From Macrostomum hystrix (Eukaryota > Platyhelminthes > Macrostomidae): DNA of 64,000 nt. Below, one piece after another: positions 1-12,552 of this stretch. The notes under the pieces are model-generated. The model had not been told where the DNA came from. It was given only the letters and a program-made list of their open reading frames with translations, and did not search any database. Made by a program: the position numbers and the translations under genes. The number at the start of each line of letters is the position of its first letter. Within the stretch, counting starts at the first letter, position 1. Location of the stretch: the NCBI GenBank assembly GCA_950097015.1, contig CATNEN010000035.1, positions 1 through 64,000 of the forward strand, given 5' to 3'.

Positions 1-119
1 GGATTTTATTCTTGGTTTGTAAAATGAAAGAAAAATGCTACCACTTCATTAGTATCATTAAGTTATAATTAACTGTTGATCGGAGGACTACCTGAAAAGC
101 AGCTAAAATATCAAACCAC

Positions 120-803
120 TCTAATCTTCAGGCCCCACACCCAGCCCGATCTTCAGGCCCCACACCCAGCCCGATCCTTAGGGCCCACACCCAGCCCGAT
201 CCTCAGGCCCCACACCCACCCCAATCTTCAGGCCCCACACCCAGCCCGATCTCCAGGCCCCACACCCAGCCCGATCCTCAGGGCCCACACCCAGCCCGAT
301 CCTCAGGCCCCACACCCACCCCAATCTTCAGGCCCCACACCCAGCCCAATCTTCAGGCCCCACACCCAGCCTAACCTTCAGGCCCCACACCCAACCAAAT
401 CTTCAGGTCCCACACCCACCCCAATCTTCAGGCCCCACACCCACCCCAATCTTCAGGCCCCACACCCAGCCCGATCTTCAGGCCCCACACCCAGCCCGAT
501 CCTCAGGGCCCACACCCAGCCCGATCCTCAGGCCCCACACCCACCCCAATCTTCAGGCCCCACACCCAGCCCAATCTTCAGGCCCCACACCCAGCCTAAC
601 CTTCAGGTCCCACACCCAACCAAATCTTCAGGTCCCACACCCACCCCAATCTTCAGGCCCCACACCCACCCCAATCTTCAGGCCCCACACCCAGCCTAAC
701 CTTCAGGTCCCACACCCAACCAAATCTTCAGGTCCCACACCCACCCCAATCTTCAGGCCCCACACCCACCCCAATCTTCAGGCCCCACACCCAGACCAAT
801 CTT
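120..803. repeat. 25-bp minisatellite (about 27 copies)
   Basis: Tandem array with a 25-bp unit built around CAGGCCCCACACCCAGC, with variants AGCCCGAT, ACCCCAAT, AGCCTAAC and AACCAAAT in the second half. The variant order repeats: a distinctive unit near position 280 recurs 225 bp (nine units) later near 505, and the AGCCTAACC variant near 595 recurs 100 bp (four units) later. The C-rich plus strand is open in one frame from end to end, but the frame only reads the repeat. The array starts about 45 bp after a unique AT-rich flank. Confidence 0.95.
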
Positions 804-1148
804 CAGAATTTGGCATAGCAACTAAGCTGCAGAAGCCGATGGAATTCAACAGAAAACTATATCAGCCCTGCAGGAATGCTACAATGTCTTTTGCTTCTAT
901 TATCAGCAGCCTTTCAAAGGGTTCAATGATAACAGAGTGTGTTGCATCTGGCATTGCCTGACTGCTTTTAAAATATTTCATATTTTTCTTTCTGTTCTTC
1001 ATCGAACAACGAACCTACAGTAGAATGCGGTGAGCGGTTTTGTAAATCGTTTTGTAGTTTTAAAGCTAGCCTGCTTTTTTGTAAGTAAACTTAACATTAC
1101 GTTTTAGCAAACTCCTTTTTTTCCACAAAAGAATTGTTGAAATTCAAC
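803..1148. other. unique spacer between arrays
   Basis: About 345 bp of ordinary, non-repetitive sequence between the 25-bp and 14-bp arrays. No convincing exon, RNA gene or mobile element was seen. Confidence 0.5.
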
Positions 1149-2163
1149 TGTCATTCAGATTCTGTCATTCATATTCTGTCATTCAGGTTGTGTCATTCAG
1201 ATTCTGTCATTCAGATTCTGTCATTCAGGTTGTGTCATTCAGGTTATGTCATTCAGGTTGTGTCATTCAGGTTGTGTCATTCAGGTTGTGTCATTCAGGT
1301 TGTGTCATTCAGGTTGTGTCATTCAGATTCTGTCATTCAGATTCTGTCATTCAGGTTGTGTCATTCAGGTTATGTCATTCAGGTTGTGTCATTCAGGTTG
1401 TGTCATTCAGGTTGTGTCATTCAGGTTGTGTCATTCAGGTTGTGTCATTCAGATTCTGTCATTCAGGTTGTGTCATTCAGATTGTGTCATTCAGGTTGTG
1501 TCATTCAGGTTGTGTCATTCAGGTTGTGTCATTCAGGTTATGTCATTCAGGTTGTGTCATTCAGATTCCGTCATTCAGGTTGTGTCATTCAGATTCCGTC
1601 ATTCAGATTCTGTCATTCAGATTCTGTCATTCAGATTCTGTCATTCAGGTTGTGTCATTCAGGTTATGTCATTCAGGTTGTGTCATTCAGGTTCCGTCAT
1701 TCAGATTCTGTCATTCAGATTCTGTCATTCAGATTCTGTCATTCAGGTTGTGTCATTCAGGTTGTGTCATTCAGATTCTGTCATTCAGATTCTGTCATTC
1801 AGGTTGTGTCATTCAGGTTATGTCATTCAGGTTGTGTCATTCAGGTTGTGTCATTCAGGTTGTGTCATTCAGGTTGTGTCATTCAGGTTGTGTCATTCAG
1901 ATTCTGTCATTCAGGTTGTGTCATTCAGATTGTGTCATTCAGGTTGTGTCATTCAGGTTGTGTCATTCAGGTTATGTCATTCAGGTTGTGTCATTCAGAT
2001 TCCGTCATTCAGGTTGTGTCATTCAGATTCTGTCATTCAGATTCTGTCATTCCGGCTGTGTCATTCCGGCTGTGTCATTCCGGCTGTGTCATTCAGGTTG
2101 TGTCATTCAGATTCCGTCATTTAGATTCTGTCATTCAGGTTGTGTCATTCAGGTTGTGACTCA
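1149..2163. repeat. 14-bp minisatellite (about 72 copies)
   Basis: Continuous array of a 14-bp unit, TGTCATTCAGGTTG, with interspersed variants TGTCATTCAGATTC, TTATG, TTCCG and, near 2050-2090, TCCGGC. Because 14 is not a multiple of three and the unit has no stop in any phase, all three forward frames are open for about 1 kb and encode the same 14-residue peptide (cycle ...VIQVVSFRLCHSGC). This is a repeat artefact, not a gene. Confidence 0.96.
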
Positions 2164-2537
2164 GATTTGAAAAGTTCGATAAAATTCCTGTCTAGGCAGA
2201 AAGCAGGACTCGCAAATGTCTTTGCAGTTGAAGTCTCAGTTTTAGTAGCAATATTGCATCGCAGTGGTGTAACTTCCATCAATAAGTCTCACCTGAAACG
2301 GAAGGGCGAGAAGAATCGTATATCTCTGACTCGGAGTAGGAGTTTCGCTCAGCTTAGAAGGCATTGATTCCATTGTGCATTGATTTCTTCGGATTGAGTT
2401 GAGAACCTGGGTTGGGGCACTTTTTGCGTGTGAGTTCTACTTCTTTGCCATTCAACACTACTGATTCGCTTAGTGCTCAAACGACTAGGTTAACACCATC
2501 CATTGCTATCCTCCCAGATCCTCAATGCATCCACAGT
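2164..2537. other. unique spacer
   Basis: About 370 bp between two arrays. A 75-codon forward frame runs out of the preceding array and has no family resemblance. Nothing supportable was seen. Confidence 0.4.
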
Positions 2538-3075
2538 ACTTCTCATGTCCACCTCACCTCTTCTCATGTCCACCTCACCTCTTCTCATGTCCACCTCACC
2601 TCTTCTCATGTCCACCTCACCTCTTCTCATGTCCACCTCACCTCTTCTCATGTCCACCTCACCTCTTTCTCATGTCCACCTCACCTCTTCTCATGTCCAC
2701 CTCACCTCTTCTCATGTCCACCTCACCTCTTCTCATGTCCACCTTATCTCTTCCCATGTCTATCTCTTCTCATGTCAACCTTATCTCTTCTCATGTCCAC
2801 CTTATCTCTTCTCATGTCCACCTCATCTCTTCTCATGTCTATCTCTTCTATTGACCACTTCATCTCATGTCTATATCTTCTCATGCCCGTCTCTGCTCAT
2901 TTCTATCTCGTCTCATGCTTATCTCTTCTCATGTCAATCTCATCTCTTCTCATGTCCACCTCATCTCTTCTCATGTCTATATCTTCTCATGCCCTTCTCT
3001 GCTCATTTCTATCTCTTCTCATGCCTATATCTTCTCATGTCCACCTCATCTCATGTTTGTCTCTTCTCATATCTG
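2538..3075. repeat. 21-bp minisatellite decaying into degenerate copies
   Basis: About 13 near-perfect copies of a 21-bp unit (TCTTCTCATGTCCACCTCACC) from 2538 to about 2850, then progressively shorter, diverged TCTTCTCATG-based copies to about 3075. The sharp-to-degenerate gradient suggests recent expansion at the left edge of an older array. The forward frames through it are open but repetitive. Confidence 0.93.
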
Positions 3076-4755
3076 CTCAGCTGTACATATAGTTTCTCAA
3101 ATTTCGCTGCATATTTTATGGTAACGTATTACAAAACTAAAAATTGACATATTTTTCAGTTAATTATTGAACAAATGCCCACACCTGGATTTAAAAACAA
3201 GGTGTGGGCAAATAACGTTTGACACAGTCTACTGTGAAAATTCACGAGATAAATAGATCATTTTCATCGCAGCTTAGAATCGATAATGTTGATTAATTGC
3301 ATCTGAGCTTAAAAGATATTTTCCATCTCTAAATATTACGTCACCCTGTCCAGGTGAAAGGCTGCCGTGTATGAGATATGGAGACAGATTGCTCGTATTA
3401 GATTTCAACGCTTGTTATGAAATGAAGATGAAGATGAGATTGAAATAACTATAGGGGCCTCTTCACTAGGTCTCATGAATGGTTAAAAAATGAACAAATT
3501 TCAGCGTAAAACAATTTTTAACGAATATTTTTAATTGATTATAAAAAATAAGGATTATGAGATTAGTTGAAAGGTTGGTTGGAAGCTGCAAAACAAAAGT
3601 TTATTTGATTATTGCAGGCAGTCTATTAGCAGAATCACTTAAGTAAATGATTCAAGTAATCAAGTAATTACACACACAGTACAGCAAGCACAACACATAT
3701 ATGTAATGTAAGTTTTAGAAAGAAAAAAAGCAATTGCATAGCATAGTTAGCACCACAACATCAATGATTCACAGTGACTGAAGGCTTATTGTAGTCATAC
3801 TAAACAATATTAGTTAGTTTTAAGCGCAAGCTTAAAGCACCATCGTAGAATCGTCTTCGTTGTCCGAGTATCACCAGCCCTCCTGTCGGAGTTAAGAGGA
3901 GTGGGTAGGAGATTGTAGATAGCTGAGGAATCGGGATGGCATTGCTACACTGCCTGATGATAATGATGCGCGAGAATGATCGAGGCGCTAATTAATTTGT
4001 CTTCTACTTTTGTCTGTTTTCTTTTCTTGATTCCGAAAGATAAAACCGATGTCACCAACACAAACATGAGTAGCAAAATGATTTCGCTAATAGCACCTTG
4101 TTAGTCAGTATCCCTCGAAATTGTCACCTGTCATTTGACTTCAGCATCTGCATCGACTGCTAAGCGTTCGGTTGCAAAATTTCACTTTAATTTCCGTGCT
4201 TTTTTGCTCGGAACTGTGGCTTCTGCCTACTCAGATTTCCTAATCCAATTTCTAATCTCTACGAGCGTAGTCCCAAGATCTTGTCACGTTTTCTCGTGAT
4301 TTTCTCGACAATTCAGATCTGAATATTTCTGACAAGGTGAAATTAGAAGAAAATGTGAAAAATATGTTAACTCTGGAAAAGTATGCTTCGGAAAAGTGAA
4401 AGTATTTGAGCGCATAAAATTTCAATAAGAAATGACACTTTCCACTGCAGTAGGGACTCACACACGACAATGCATGGTTGAAAACAGTCCTGGAAACAAC
4501 AAAATTGTGAATTTTAATGAGATAACACCCGACTTCACAGATGGTTAAGTGAACAATTCATTCTGTGCAGTCGAAACAACTTTTTACAAGCAAGTGAGAC
4601 AAATATTTGAGTTAAACTCCAGCTAAGAGTCTTACTCTGAGCCGCCTGATGTCTGAAGACACTGAATTTCGCTGTCTATTCTGCCGAATGGGAGACTGTT
4701 AGATTCACAGCCGATGAGTGAGACGGCATTTTATGGCACCTTACTGACCGCATTT
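3076..4755. other. 3' flank of the protocadherin gene
   Basis: About 1.7 kb of mostly AT-rich unique sequence. It would contain the 3'UTR of the minus-strand protocadherin: TTTATT (AATAAA on the minus strand) occurs near 3600, about 1.1 kb after the stop. A perfect 11-bp inverted repeat lies at 3176-3186 and 3200-3210. No other coding exon was recognised. Confidence 0.45.
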
Positions 4756-7700
4756 TTAGATTTGGTAACAAACATTTACCTCATCAGGCAGCAGATACTG
4801 CTGCTGCTGTTGCTCTAGAATCTGCTGCTGCTGCTGCTGCTGCTGATGCTGAAGGTAATGAAGGTGCTGATGCTCCATCATCGGCACAGGCTGCATATCA
4901 AAAGTGCTGCCATTGTGACAGAAAGTAGTCAACGGAAAGTGCCCCTCGGATCGCTTCACTGTGCCTCGCATCGTTCCCGGGTGATACGCGACGAACATGG
5001 GATCGCTTGTGTCTGGACCGGGGTGCGAGCCGAAGTACTGGCACTGCACCTTGCCGAACTCGGGACTCGAGCTCAGAGAGCCGACGTAGTCGCCGTGACC
5101 GCCATTGACGTCGTGACCATCGGCATCGCCGCTGCTGCCGCTGCTGGCTCGACTCTGCGAGCGACGTCGGACGCAAACTATGGCCAAGACAAGACCGACG
5201 CTGACCAGTCCAGTCAGGACGATCATGCCCAGTATGATTGACAGGTTCACCTGGACATCATTGGACTGGCCGGCTCCAGAGACATTGATCAGCAGGGAAG
5301 TTTGCTCTGAGCGGCTGTACAATACGTTGTCGTCGGCACGGATTATGAGCTCATGCTGACCGGGAGTGACGACACGAATTAGTCGTACCTGAGAAAGACA
5401 ATGCGAGAAAACATGGTTTCATTGTCTAATTTCTAATTTCTAAGACACTCGATTAAATATTGAGAAACGATCCAACTCACCTGTCCCGTGAATTTGTCCA
5501 GCGCAAAGAAGGCACTCCCGGAGCCGCCCACCAGCGTGTAGGTGATGTTGGCGACCTCGTCTCGGTCGCGAGCTTCGATACGGGTCACCTCGTCGCCAAC
5601 CCGATGGCCAGCACTGATAACAATGCTGGCACCTCGTCTAGCGGGAAACACAAACTCTGGCCGATTGTCGTTCTCGTCCAGCACTTGAACAGTGATCTCA
5701 GACACAGAGCTGAGCTGTGGACTTGCCACGTGGTTGACAATGGCCACAGTGAGCTGGTACTCGTAGAACTCCTCCCGATCGAGAGACTCTCCGGCACTGA
5801 TCTGGCCGGCCTCCGTGACATTCAGGGGCCAGAATCCCGGTCGGCCGGGAATCGGAAAGGCGACTCGATCACCAGACGCATTGCGGCCGTACAGAGCGAG
5901 AAGACGAAATGCGACTCGCGCGTTGATGCCCTGGTCGGCGTCACTGAAGGCAATGTGGCTCCCAGCTCCGAGCAGTCCCGAGGTGGCCAGGGCGGGCGGC
6001 TTCACGTTCTCTTGGAGCTGGAACATCTGGAGCGGTCGGATCTGCGGCTCGTTATCGTTGGCGTCGATCACGCTGACGGTGACAGTGGCAGTGGCGGTGT
6101 GATGCGAACTCTCAGCACCCTGTGTATCCGCGACCATCACAGTGAAGTGAAGCAAGTCACCAGGAGCGTTCAAGGTGTCGCGGTCGATTGTGGTGGCAAC
6201 GCGGATGACGGCAGTGGCCATGGTTGCACTGAGCTCCTCAGAATAGCCGGTGGTGTTGTCCGCGATGACTAAGAACCTGTGCGAGTGAAAATGTACAGTG
6301 CTTATGCAGATTCGACTTTGATGTGGGAAGTGTTCCGCATGCATTTTTCATTTACAGCATTAAAAAGTTGTCTTGGCAATGTTCCCGAAATCACGAACCT
6401 CGAGTGCGGCCCGTCCAAATGGAAAATCAGCCTGTCGCCTCTGTCCTTGTCCTGCGCAGTCACGGTGAGCAGGTGGTCGCCTGCTCGCACCCCGCCGCCT
6501 GGATGAGTCTCCTCCACCGTGACAAAGAACGCCTTATCCGGAAGTTCGATTTTGGGCGGGAACTCGTTCTGGCCGATGACTCGAACCCGAACCAACTGGC
6601 TGGCGTTGAGCGGTGGGTTTCCAGCGTCGTGACACCGGATCTCCGCGGTGAGTTCCGGAGTGAGCTCAAAGTCGAATTGGCGCGTGTTCTGGAGAAAGTA
6701 GTCGCTGGCTGAAGACTCTCTGAGGCGGAAGTTGCTGCCGCCCCTCGAGCCGGGGGCCAGGCTGCAGGTGACTCGGGCGTTCTCTCCCAGATCGCCGTCG
6801 GTAGCCTGTTGGATGTCATATCGGGCGATTTCACGGTCACTGTGGAATGCGTTTTATCCCATCTCTAAGAGAAGACTAAGGGGAGATCTGCCCAGATGTG
6901 TACTGGTACAATGAACAGGAATCGATCAGTACTTAAGAGGACAAACTGCAGTGTTCATTGGAAATACTCCGTTTTAAATATCTCTCTAACAGGTATCCCA
7001 ATCCGTCCCTTATTGACTGGTTACGGCAATGATTAGCAATCGGCTTCTGTTACCTGAATAAAGGCAAGTGTCTGGTCGATGAGGCTGCCTTCAGCAATGC
7101 TGACCGAGTCTGAGCCACCACCTCCGGGCATTGGTGTCACCGTGATCTTCGGCGCGTGATCGTTGACGTCAATGACCCGGAGACGGAATTTGATGGTCAC
7201 CTGTCGCTGAGGCACGCCTCCGTCGGACACCAGCACTGGAATGTCGTAATCGGATTTTGTGCGGGCGTTCAGCCGCCTTCGCAGAGTCATTTGACCTTTG
7301 GAGTCGATGGCGAACGTTGCCGCTGCTCGACTGTCGGTGATGGTGTAGCTCAGCTGGCCGTTCAGCCCGCTGTCACGATCGTGGGCGTAGATTCGAGCGA
7401 CCAGGTCGCCAACAGCCGCGGACTCGTTCACATCCGGGTTCCAGATTTGAGTCACGTTCGGCTGGTTGTCGTTGCGATCACGCACTCGCACCAGCAGCAG
7501 CTTGCTGGCACAGCGCTCCTCTCGGCCACCGTCGCAGGCTTTCAGGGTGAGGTTGTACTGGCGCTCCTGCTCATAGTCTATGACTGGGGAACCTTTGAGC
7601 ACAAGGCTGAGCAGGTCACGTTGACTGCGGTAGAGAGCGAAAGTGTCTTCATCCTCCTGCAGGAAGTAGCGGCCCCGTGTTGCCATGCCGTTGTCTCCGA

Positions 7701-8282
7701 TGTCGGCGTCGGTGGCCAGGTCGAGTGGGTGGCTGTGGAAGTGAAGGCAGGTGGAGCGATACATTGATAATTGTGTGTTGGAATGGAGTTTTCTGCTGGT
7801 TCTGCCCATTTCATTTTCCTAATTGAATTTTGTGTCATTAACCTATTCTCTCACCTGAATCTCTGATCGCCCTCCTCGATGTAGATCTCTTTGATTAGTG
7901 ACTTGAATGTTGGCGAGTTGTCGTTGATGTCGTTGATGGTGACCTTGACGACGACTCGCGTGGAGCCGTTGAAGGCGTTGAACTCGATGACGCAGTCGGT
8001 TGTCTCGGAAGCGTCGGGGCAGGCGGCCGGGTCTTCGCGGTCGATGCGACTGGCGATGCGGACGTTGCTGTCACGGTCGATGTAGAAGTAGGGCGAGGCC
8101 GGAATGATGCGGAAATCCGGCGAAGGAGGCGGGCGTCGCAGGCTGCTCCACACGTTGCCCACCGTGGCCTTTAAGTCGGTCTCCTCGTCGATGCGGAAAG
8201 CCACTTCGTAAGCGAGCGCAGTCAGGATTAGAGCGACCGCTGTGGCCAACTGGAGCAGCTGATGACAGACCCGCTTGGCCAT
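4756..8282 (-). CDS. protocadherin-like cell adhesion receptor, 5 coding exons
   Basis: A type I membrane adhesion protein. Exons on the minus strand: 8282-7855, 7732-7054, 6805-6399, 6276-5481 and 5388-4756; phases join to give 980 residues ending in TAA. Residues 1-24 form a hydrophobic signal peptide. The ectodomain has seven cadherin repeats, seen from linkers with the calcium-binding motif at NDNSP, NDNQP, NDHAP, NEFPP, NDNEP and NDNRP, and repeated DRE, DxD and DxGxN motifs. One transmembrane helix lies at about 820-843, followed by an RRR stop-transfer signal. The tail of about 137 residues contains two polyglutamine runs. The extracellular arrangement recalls delta-1 protocadherins, but the tail is not recognisable as theirs. 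The exon-3 donor (GTTCGT) is weak, though phase supports it. The start was chosen for the signal peptide and for an acceptor 26 nt upstream. Confidence 0.9.
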
Positions 8283-8308
8283 AGACGCTGTCTTTGATGG
8301 CTACGGAG

Positions 8309-8322
8309 CTGAAAGGAGAGGT
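8309..8322 (-). promoter_or_regulatory. splice acceptor before the protocadherin start
   Basis: On the minus strand CCTCTCCTTTCAG ends 26 nt before the ATG at 8282. A pyrimidine tract plus CAG this close to the start codon marks either a cis-spliced 5'UTR exon or a spliced-leader addition site. I cannot tell which from sequence alone. Confidence 0.6.
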
Positions 8323-10961
8323 GAATGAGGAAGACTGTAGCTGCTTCATGTACCTTGCAACAGGCCTGACGCAATGGTTCTCAGAAGCAGAGGGCAGTGC
8401 AATGTCAGCTCCTCTACTTGTTATCCCTGTTGGTTCTCAGTCGTCACACAACGCTGCTTCTTGGGACCCGTTAAAATAGGGTCTCAGTGTTAAAATAGAG
8501 ATGTTGAGCACAGATAGAGATGCATGAGCTCATCGGCGATGAGTTTTGTGCGGGAGGGAGAGCAATTGTGATTAAACCACTGACCCGGGGCTGTAATATG
8601 GCCTCTTCGCATTCCCGCTTGCAGCCTCTGTCCTTCATCAGGAACACCGACCTCGGATTCGATGTTGCGAATGGGGCTGAAATTGACCCGCTTTATGATT
8701 GTCTCCTCACCGCCTGTTTTCTCCTCCGCACATCCCACATTTTCCAGTGCTCCGTGCCTCGAGGGTTCGGATAAGGTTTTGGGATTCTAGCACAGACAAC
8801 AGGAAAGACGGGGCGAGATAGGGAGAAAATTTCATCACGGAGAGTTCAGAACTGACTCTAGCAATGCTCTCATGTTGCACCAATGCTCCAACAATTTTGG
8901 GGCACTTTTTGCATTCTAATTCAGCTTGAAAGTGACTGTGAGCTGGTGTGAACCAATTTAAAATAATAATTATAGAATAGGTATGCAGGAGACTCAATCC
9001 ATGTCAAAGTTGAACAGAAATATCCCATAAAATCCCTGAGACTGAAGCAGTTGCTGCGTGACTGGCGTTACACAGCCACCTGAACCTGGATGGGACTTTG
9101 GAGACTTGGGATTTCGGGAAACCACAGGAAGTAGTCGAGGACAATAAGGGCCGCTCCCCAGTCTCGGCTCATTGCCCTACCTGAAATTCAATTTCTTCCC
9201 AAACCCCATTTCTCCTCTCACTCTCTGTCAAAGAATTCAGAGTTTTTTAATATGGCTTCTGATTGAGAAGACTTGGAGCAGAATTGAGAAAGGTGAGGGC
9301 GCTGCAGAAATTCATTGGGCGATTAAACTGTAGGGAAAATATTGCATACTCTGAGAATATGAGATGAGAATGCAGCCTCTCTGAGCCAGCAAAGTTTGAG
9401 TGCAACTGTTTCGGCACAACGACCTGGGATCAAACGAATCAAGCAAACTGCAGAATCCCCGATAACGGAAAGGAACTCCCTCCATGTCCACTGCTGGAGT
9501 CAACATCCCTGATAGGGTGAAGCCAGAGACGGGGAAAATGATTTCATTTCTTGAGCAAGGAGAGTTTGGTCCAAACTGGATTACAGCCAGACCAGAACAG
9601 CCAATGCAAAGCGGCAGCAAGTCAGATTTAAGGGGATTTCAAATCTCACTGAGCTCCGACATTTTCTGTCCCCATTGCAGTCGGTCTGGTCTATTAAGCC
9701 AACTGAATAAACGGACGGTATTCGATAACGGGGCGTGAGTAATCCTCACGGATGGGATCTAGCTTGTGAGGTTGCAACAGGGAGGTCAGGTCAGGGAGGG
9801 TGGGGGGTGTCCACCGGTTTTGGCTTCGTTTGCGTGAGCTTTGTTTGCCTCGCTGATGCAAGTTGCGAAATGCCGCTGGATTTGCCTTGGCCTTATCAGC
9901 CAGCACTGCTTGGCAACAACAGGACTCAGACTGCCAGCCTAGTGCAAGCTGTCAACGAATGAAATCCTTGAGTTCAGACTCTCTTTGAGTTCTACTGTCG
10001 GACAAGACTGCGCTGCTGACATCTGTTGAATATTTTCTGTCAGCAACTGCTTCCGACTGGATCGTTAATGAGATCTGTGAGCTGCGCATTTCATAAGGTA
10101 ACGCTGGCTATGGAGCAACTACACTAGCAGTGAGGAGGCAAAGTAGAGTGACTGCAAACATCCAAGTACTCGACTGCTCAGGACGCTAGGAGCTCAGTGT
10201 TGGACTTGGCAGTTGAGAAGCTTTTTCGGAGGCGGTCCAGAGCAGATCGTCTCAAGGGTGCTCAGAGACTGAGGGAGTGGGTGCAGAGCAGTCAAGCGGT
10301 GGGAGTCAGTGCAATGGGAATTGTCGGAATGAGTCAAAAGAATCCTAAGCCACTCAATAAGAAGGTAGCGCGCCAGCTCAAGAATAGAGAAAGTTTTTGA
10401 GCAGCAAAACAGAAGAGAAGCTTTGCAATGGCTGCGAAATTCGCAAACTACGAAGCTGCCTTTGCGAAAAGTTTTCAACATCGGCGACCGGCAGAATTGT
10501 TATTGCTGCAAACATGTAGCCAACCAGAGAGGGCTTTGAAAACTGGGATTTAAAATAGTTGTGGGGATCAGTACTAAATCTGTGATTATAAGGCTGCACG
10601 CATGCTCACTGCTTTAGGCTAGGCTGCAGGAAAGACGGTAGTGGAAGGTGGAGGTAGGGCATTTTACTAGAACGGTACGATTCTGGTCTCCAGGAGTGCA
10701 GTGCCCCGCCCAGAGCCAAATAATTTTAGTATTCCAGCTCACGACACAGCCTGCCAATGCACACACGCAACACTCTTTGCCAGTTCTGGCAATCACTGGC
10801 GCACACAATGCAAAATTATGCATGATAAACTGAGCAGTCACTGTTTGCCAAGGACGCTGGCTTGTACACACTGACTCGCATGAGCAATGAGCGCTGTGGA
10901 TTTTTGTTTAATCGCTTGCTTTGCTCAGCTGAGTTCGTCACACATGAGAGACGGGAGGGAG
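8323..10961. other. 2.6 kb without recognisable features
   Basis: Unique sequence upstream of the protocadherin. Short open frames exist on both strands (for example near 9312-9738 and 10194-10871), but none shows codon structure, motif or family resemblance. It may hold the protocadherin promoter or an outron. Confidence 0.4.
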
Positions 10962-11533
10962 GAGAAATTTGAGAGAGGAGAGAAGAGAGAGAGGAGAGAA
11001 GGGAGAGAGGAGAGAAGGGAGAGAGGTGAGAAGGGAGAGAGGAGAGAAGGGAGAGAGGTGAGAAGGGAGAGAGGTGAGAAGGGAGAGAGGAGAAGGGAGA
11101 GAGGAGAGAAGGGAGAGAGGAGAAGGGAGAGAGGTGAGAAGGGAGAGAGGAGAGAAGGGAGAGAGGAGAGAAGGGAGGAAGGAGAAATTTGAGAGAGGAG
11201 AGAAGGGAGAGAGGAGAAGGGAGAGAGGTGAGAAGGGAGAGAGGTGAGAAGGGAGAGAGGAGAAGGGAGAGAGGAGAGAAGGGAGAGAGGTGAGAAGGGA
11301 GAGAAGAGAAGGGAGAGAGGAGAGAAGGGAGAGAGGAGAAGGGAGAGAGGTGAGAAGGGAGAGAGGAGAGAAGGGAGAGAGGAGAGAATGGAGGGAGGAG
11401 AAATTTGAGAGAAGAGAGAAGGGAGAGAGGAGAAGGGAGAGAGGTGAGAAGGCAGAGAGGAGAGAAGGGAGAGAGGTGAGAAGGGAGAGAGGAGAAGGGA
11501 GAGAGGAGAGAAGGGAGAGAGGAGAAGGGAGAG
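10962..11533. repeat. 17-bp polypurine minisatellite
   Basis: About 570 bp of nearly pure purine on the plus strand, built from GAGAGAGGAGAGAAGGG and its GGTGAG variant. A marker segment GGAGAAATTTGAGAG occurs three times, with AAATTT at 10965, 11185 and 11401, so the array is organised in blocks of 216-220 bp. The forward frame gives an RER-rich peptide and the reverse a Leu/Ser/Pro peptide, both artefacts. Confidence 0.94.
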
Positions 11534-12552
11534 TCTGTGCTCATGTTCTGGTCAAATCATGGTCTGTGCTCACAGTCTGCAATGGTAGGTGCAGTTTTGT
11601 TTTTCATTTCGCATTGCTTCGCTCAGTCTCAAAATTTCAAATCTGTCACCTACAAAGTGTAAAGAAATCAGCAACAGCTGTTCACCAGTGCATGCCGGAG
11701 GTCCGTCTCACCCCGCAGCTCTCGGAGGTCAGCCGCGGGTTGCACAGTGGCACAAAGGAGCGGCCGTGGCATAATGCAATTTCTATCAGGCACTTCTCTC
11801 TCCACCCCCAATCAATCAGCTGCATGCGGAGGTGAGAAAGGGACCGCATAGAGACGGGCAGAATGAGGGGATAGAATCCCGTCTCAGCCTTGGCAATTGT
11901 GTCCTTAAGATTTGTGTGGCTGCAGCTCTGTTAGAAGCACTCTGTCTCAGTCAAGGAGGCATTTCTAAGAAATAAAAATGCTGCAAATGAAAGGCTTTGA
12001 CTGGCCACAGTCCCCACACAGGCATGCAACAGAAATGCTTTAATATAAGTCTTCCTCGTTTCAAGCTTGAACTCATATTTTCTCATTTCCAAGTGGCTAG
12101 GCTGTTCTCAAACGCTTTGAGCATCATCTCACTGGTTGCACCTCCTATACTCACATATGCAATTCCCAAGGAACCATCGCTCCGTCTCTTTCACCATCCT
12201 ATCCTGATTTATCCACTATTGAGTCCTTGCAACTGTGCGGCATTGAGTATGCAAGTGAAATTAATTGGAAAGTTGCGTTACTGACTCGCTTCTCATTCTC
12301 TAGCTGGGTTTCTAAGACCCCAAATACGACTGAGGGCGATTCCGTTTTGGTGGCTGCGCGAAGATGGACGGAGACGAAACAACTCGAAATGGCTTGGCTT
12401 TTTCAATACTGAGCACTGATTACAGATTAGCTTTTGGAGCATTTCGGTTTCATAAAGTACTTTTCTACTTCTTGTGCATCTAGGTTTCTTGGAAATTAAG
12501 CTCGCGGAAAATCAAATATACGGGCGTTCGGGTTTCAGAAAATTCAGATTGC
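11534..12552. other. unique spacer, about 1 kb
   Basis: Non-repetitive sequence between the purine array and the 16-bp array. I see only short frames without resemblance to known proteins and no RNA gene. Confidence 0.4.

Noticed and set aside
1134-2170. Three overlapping long forward reading frames
   Set aside because: All encode the same 14-residue cycle produced by the 14-bp unit; no flanking gene structure.
5460-7767. Long forward frames opposite the protocadherin
   Set aside because: Shadows of the real minus-strand exons; conserved cadherin motifs are only on the minus strand.
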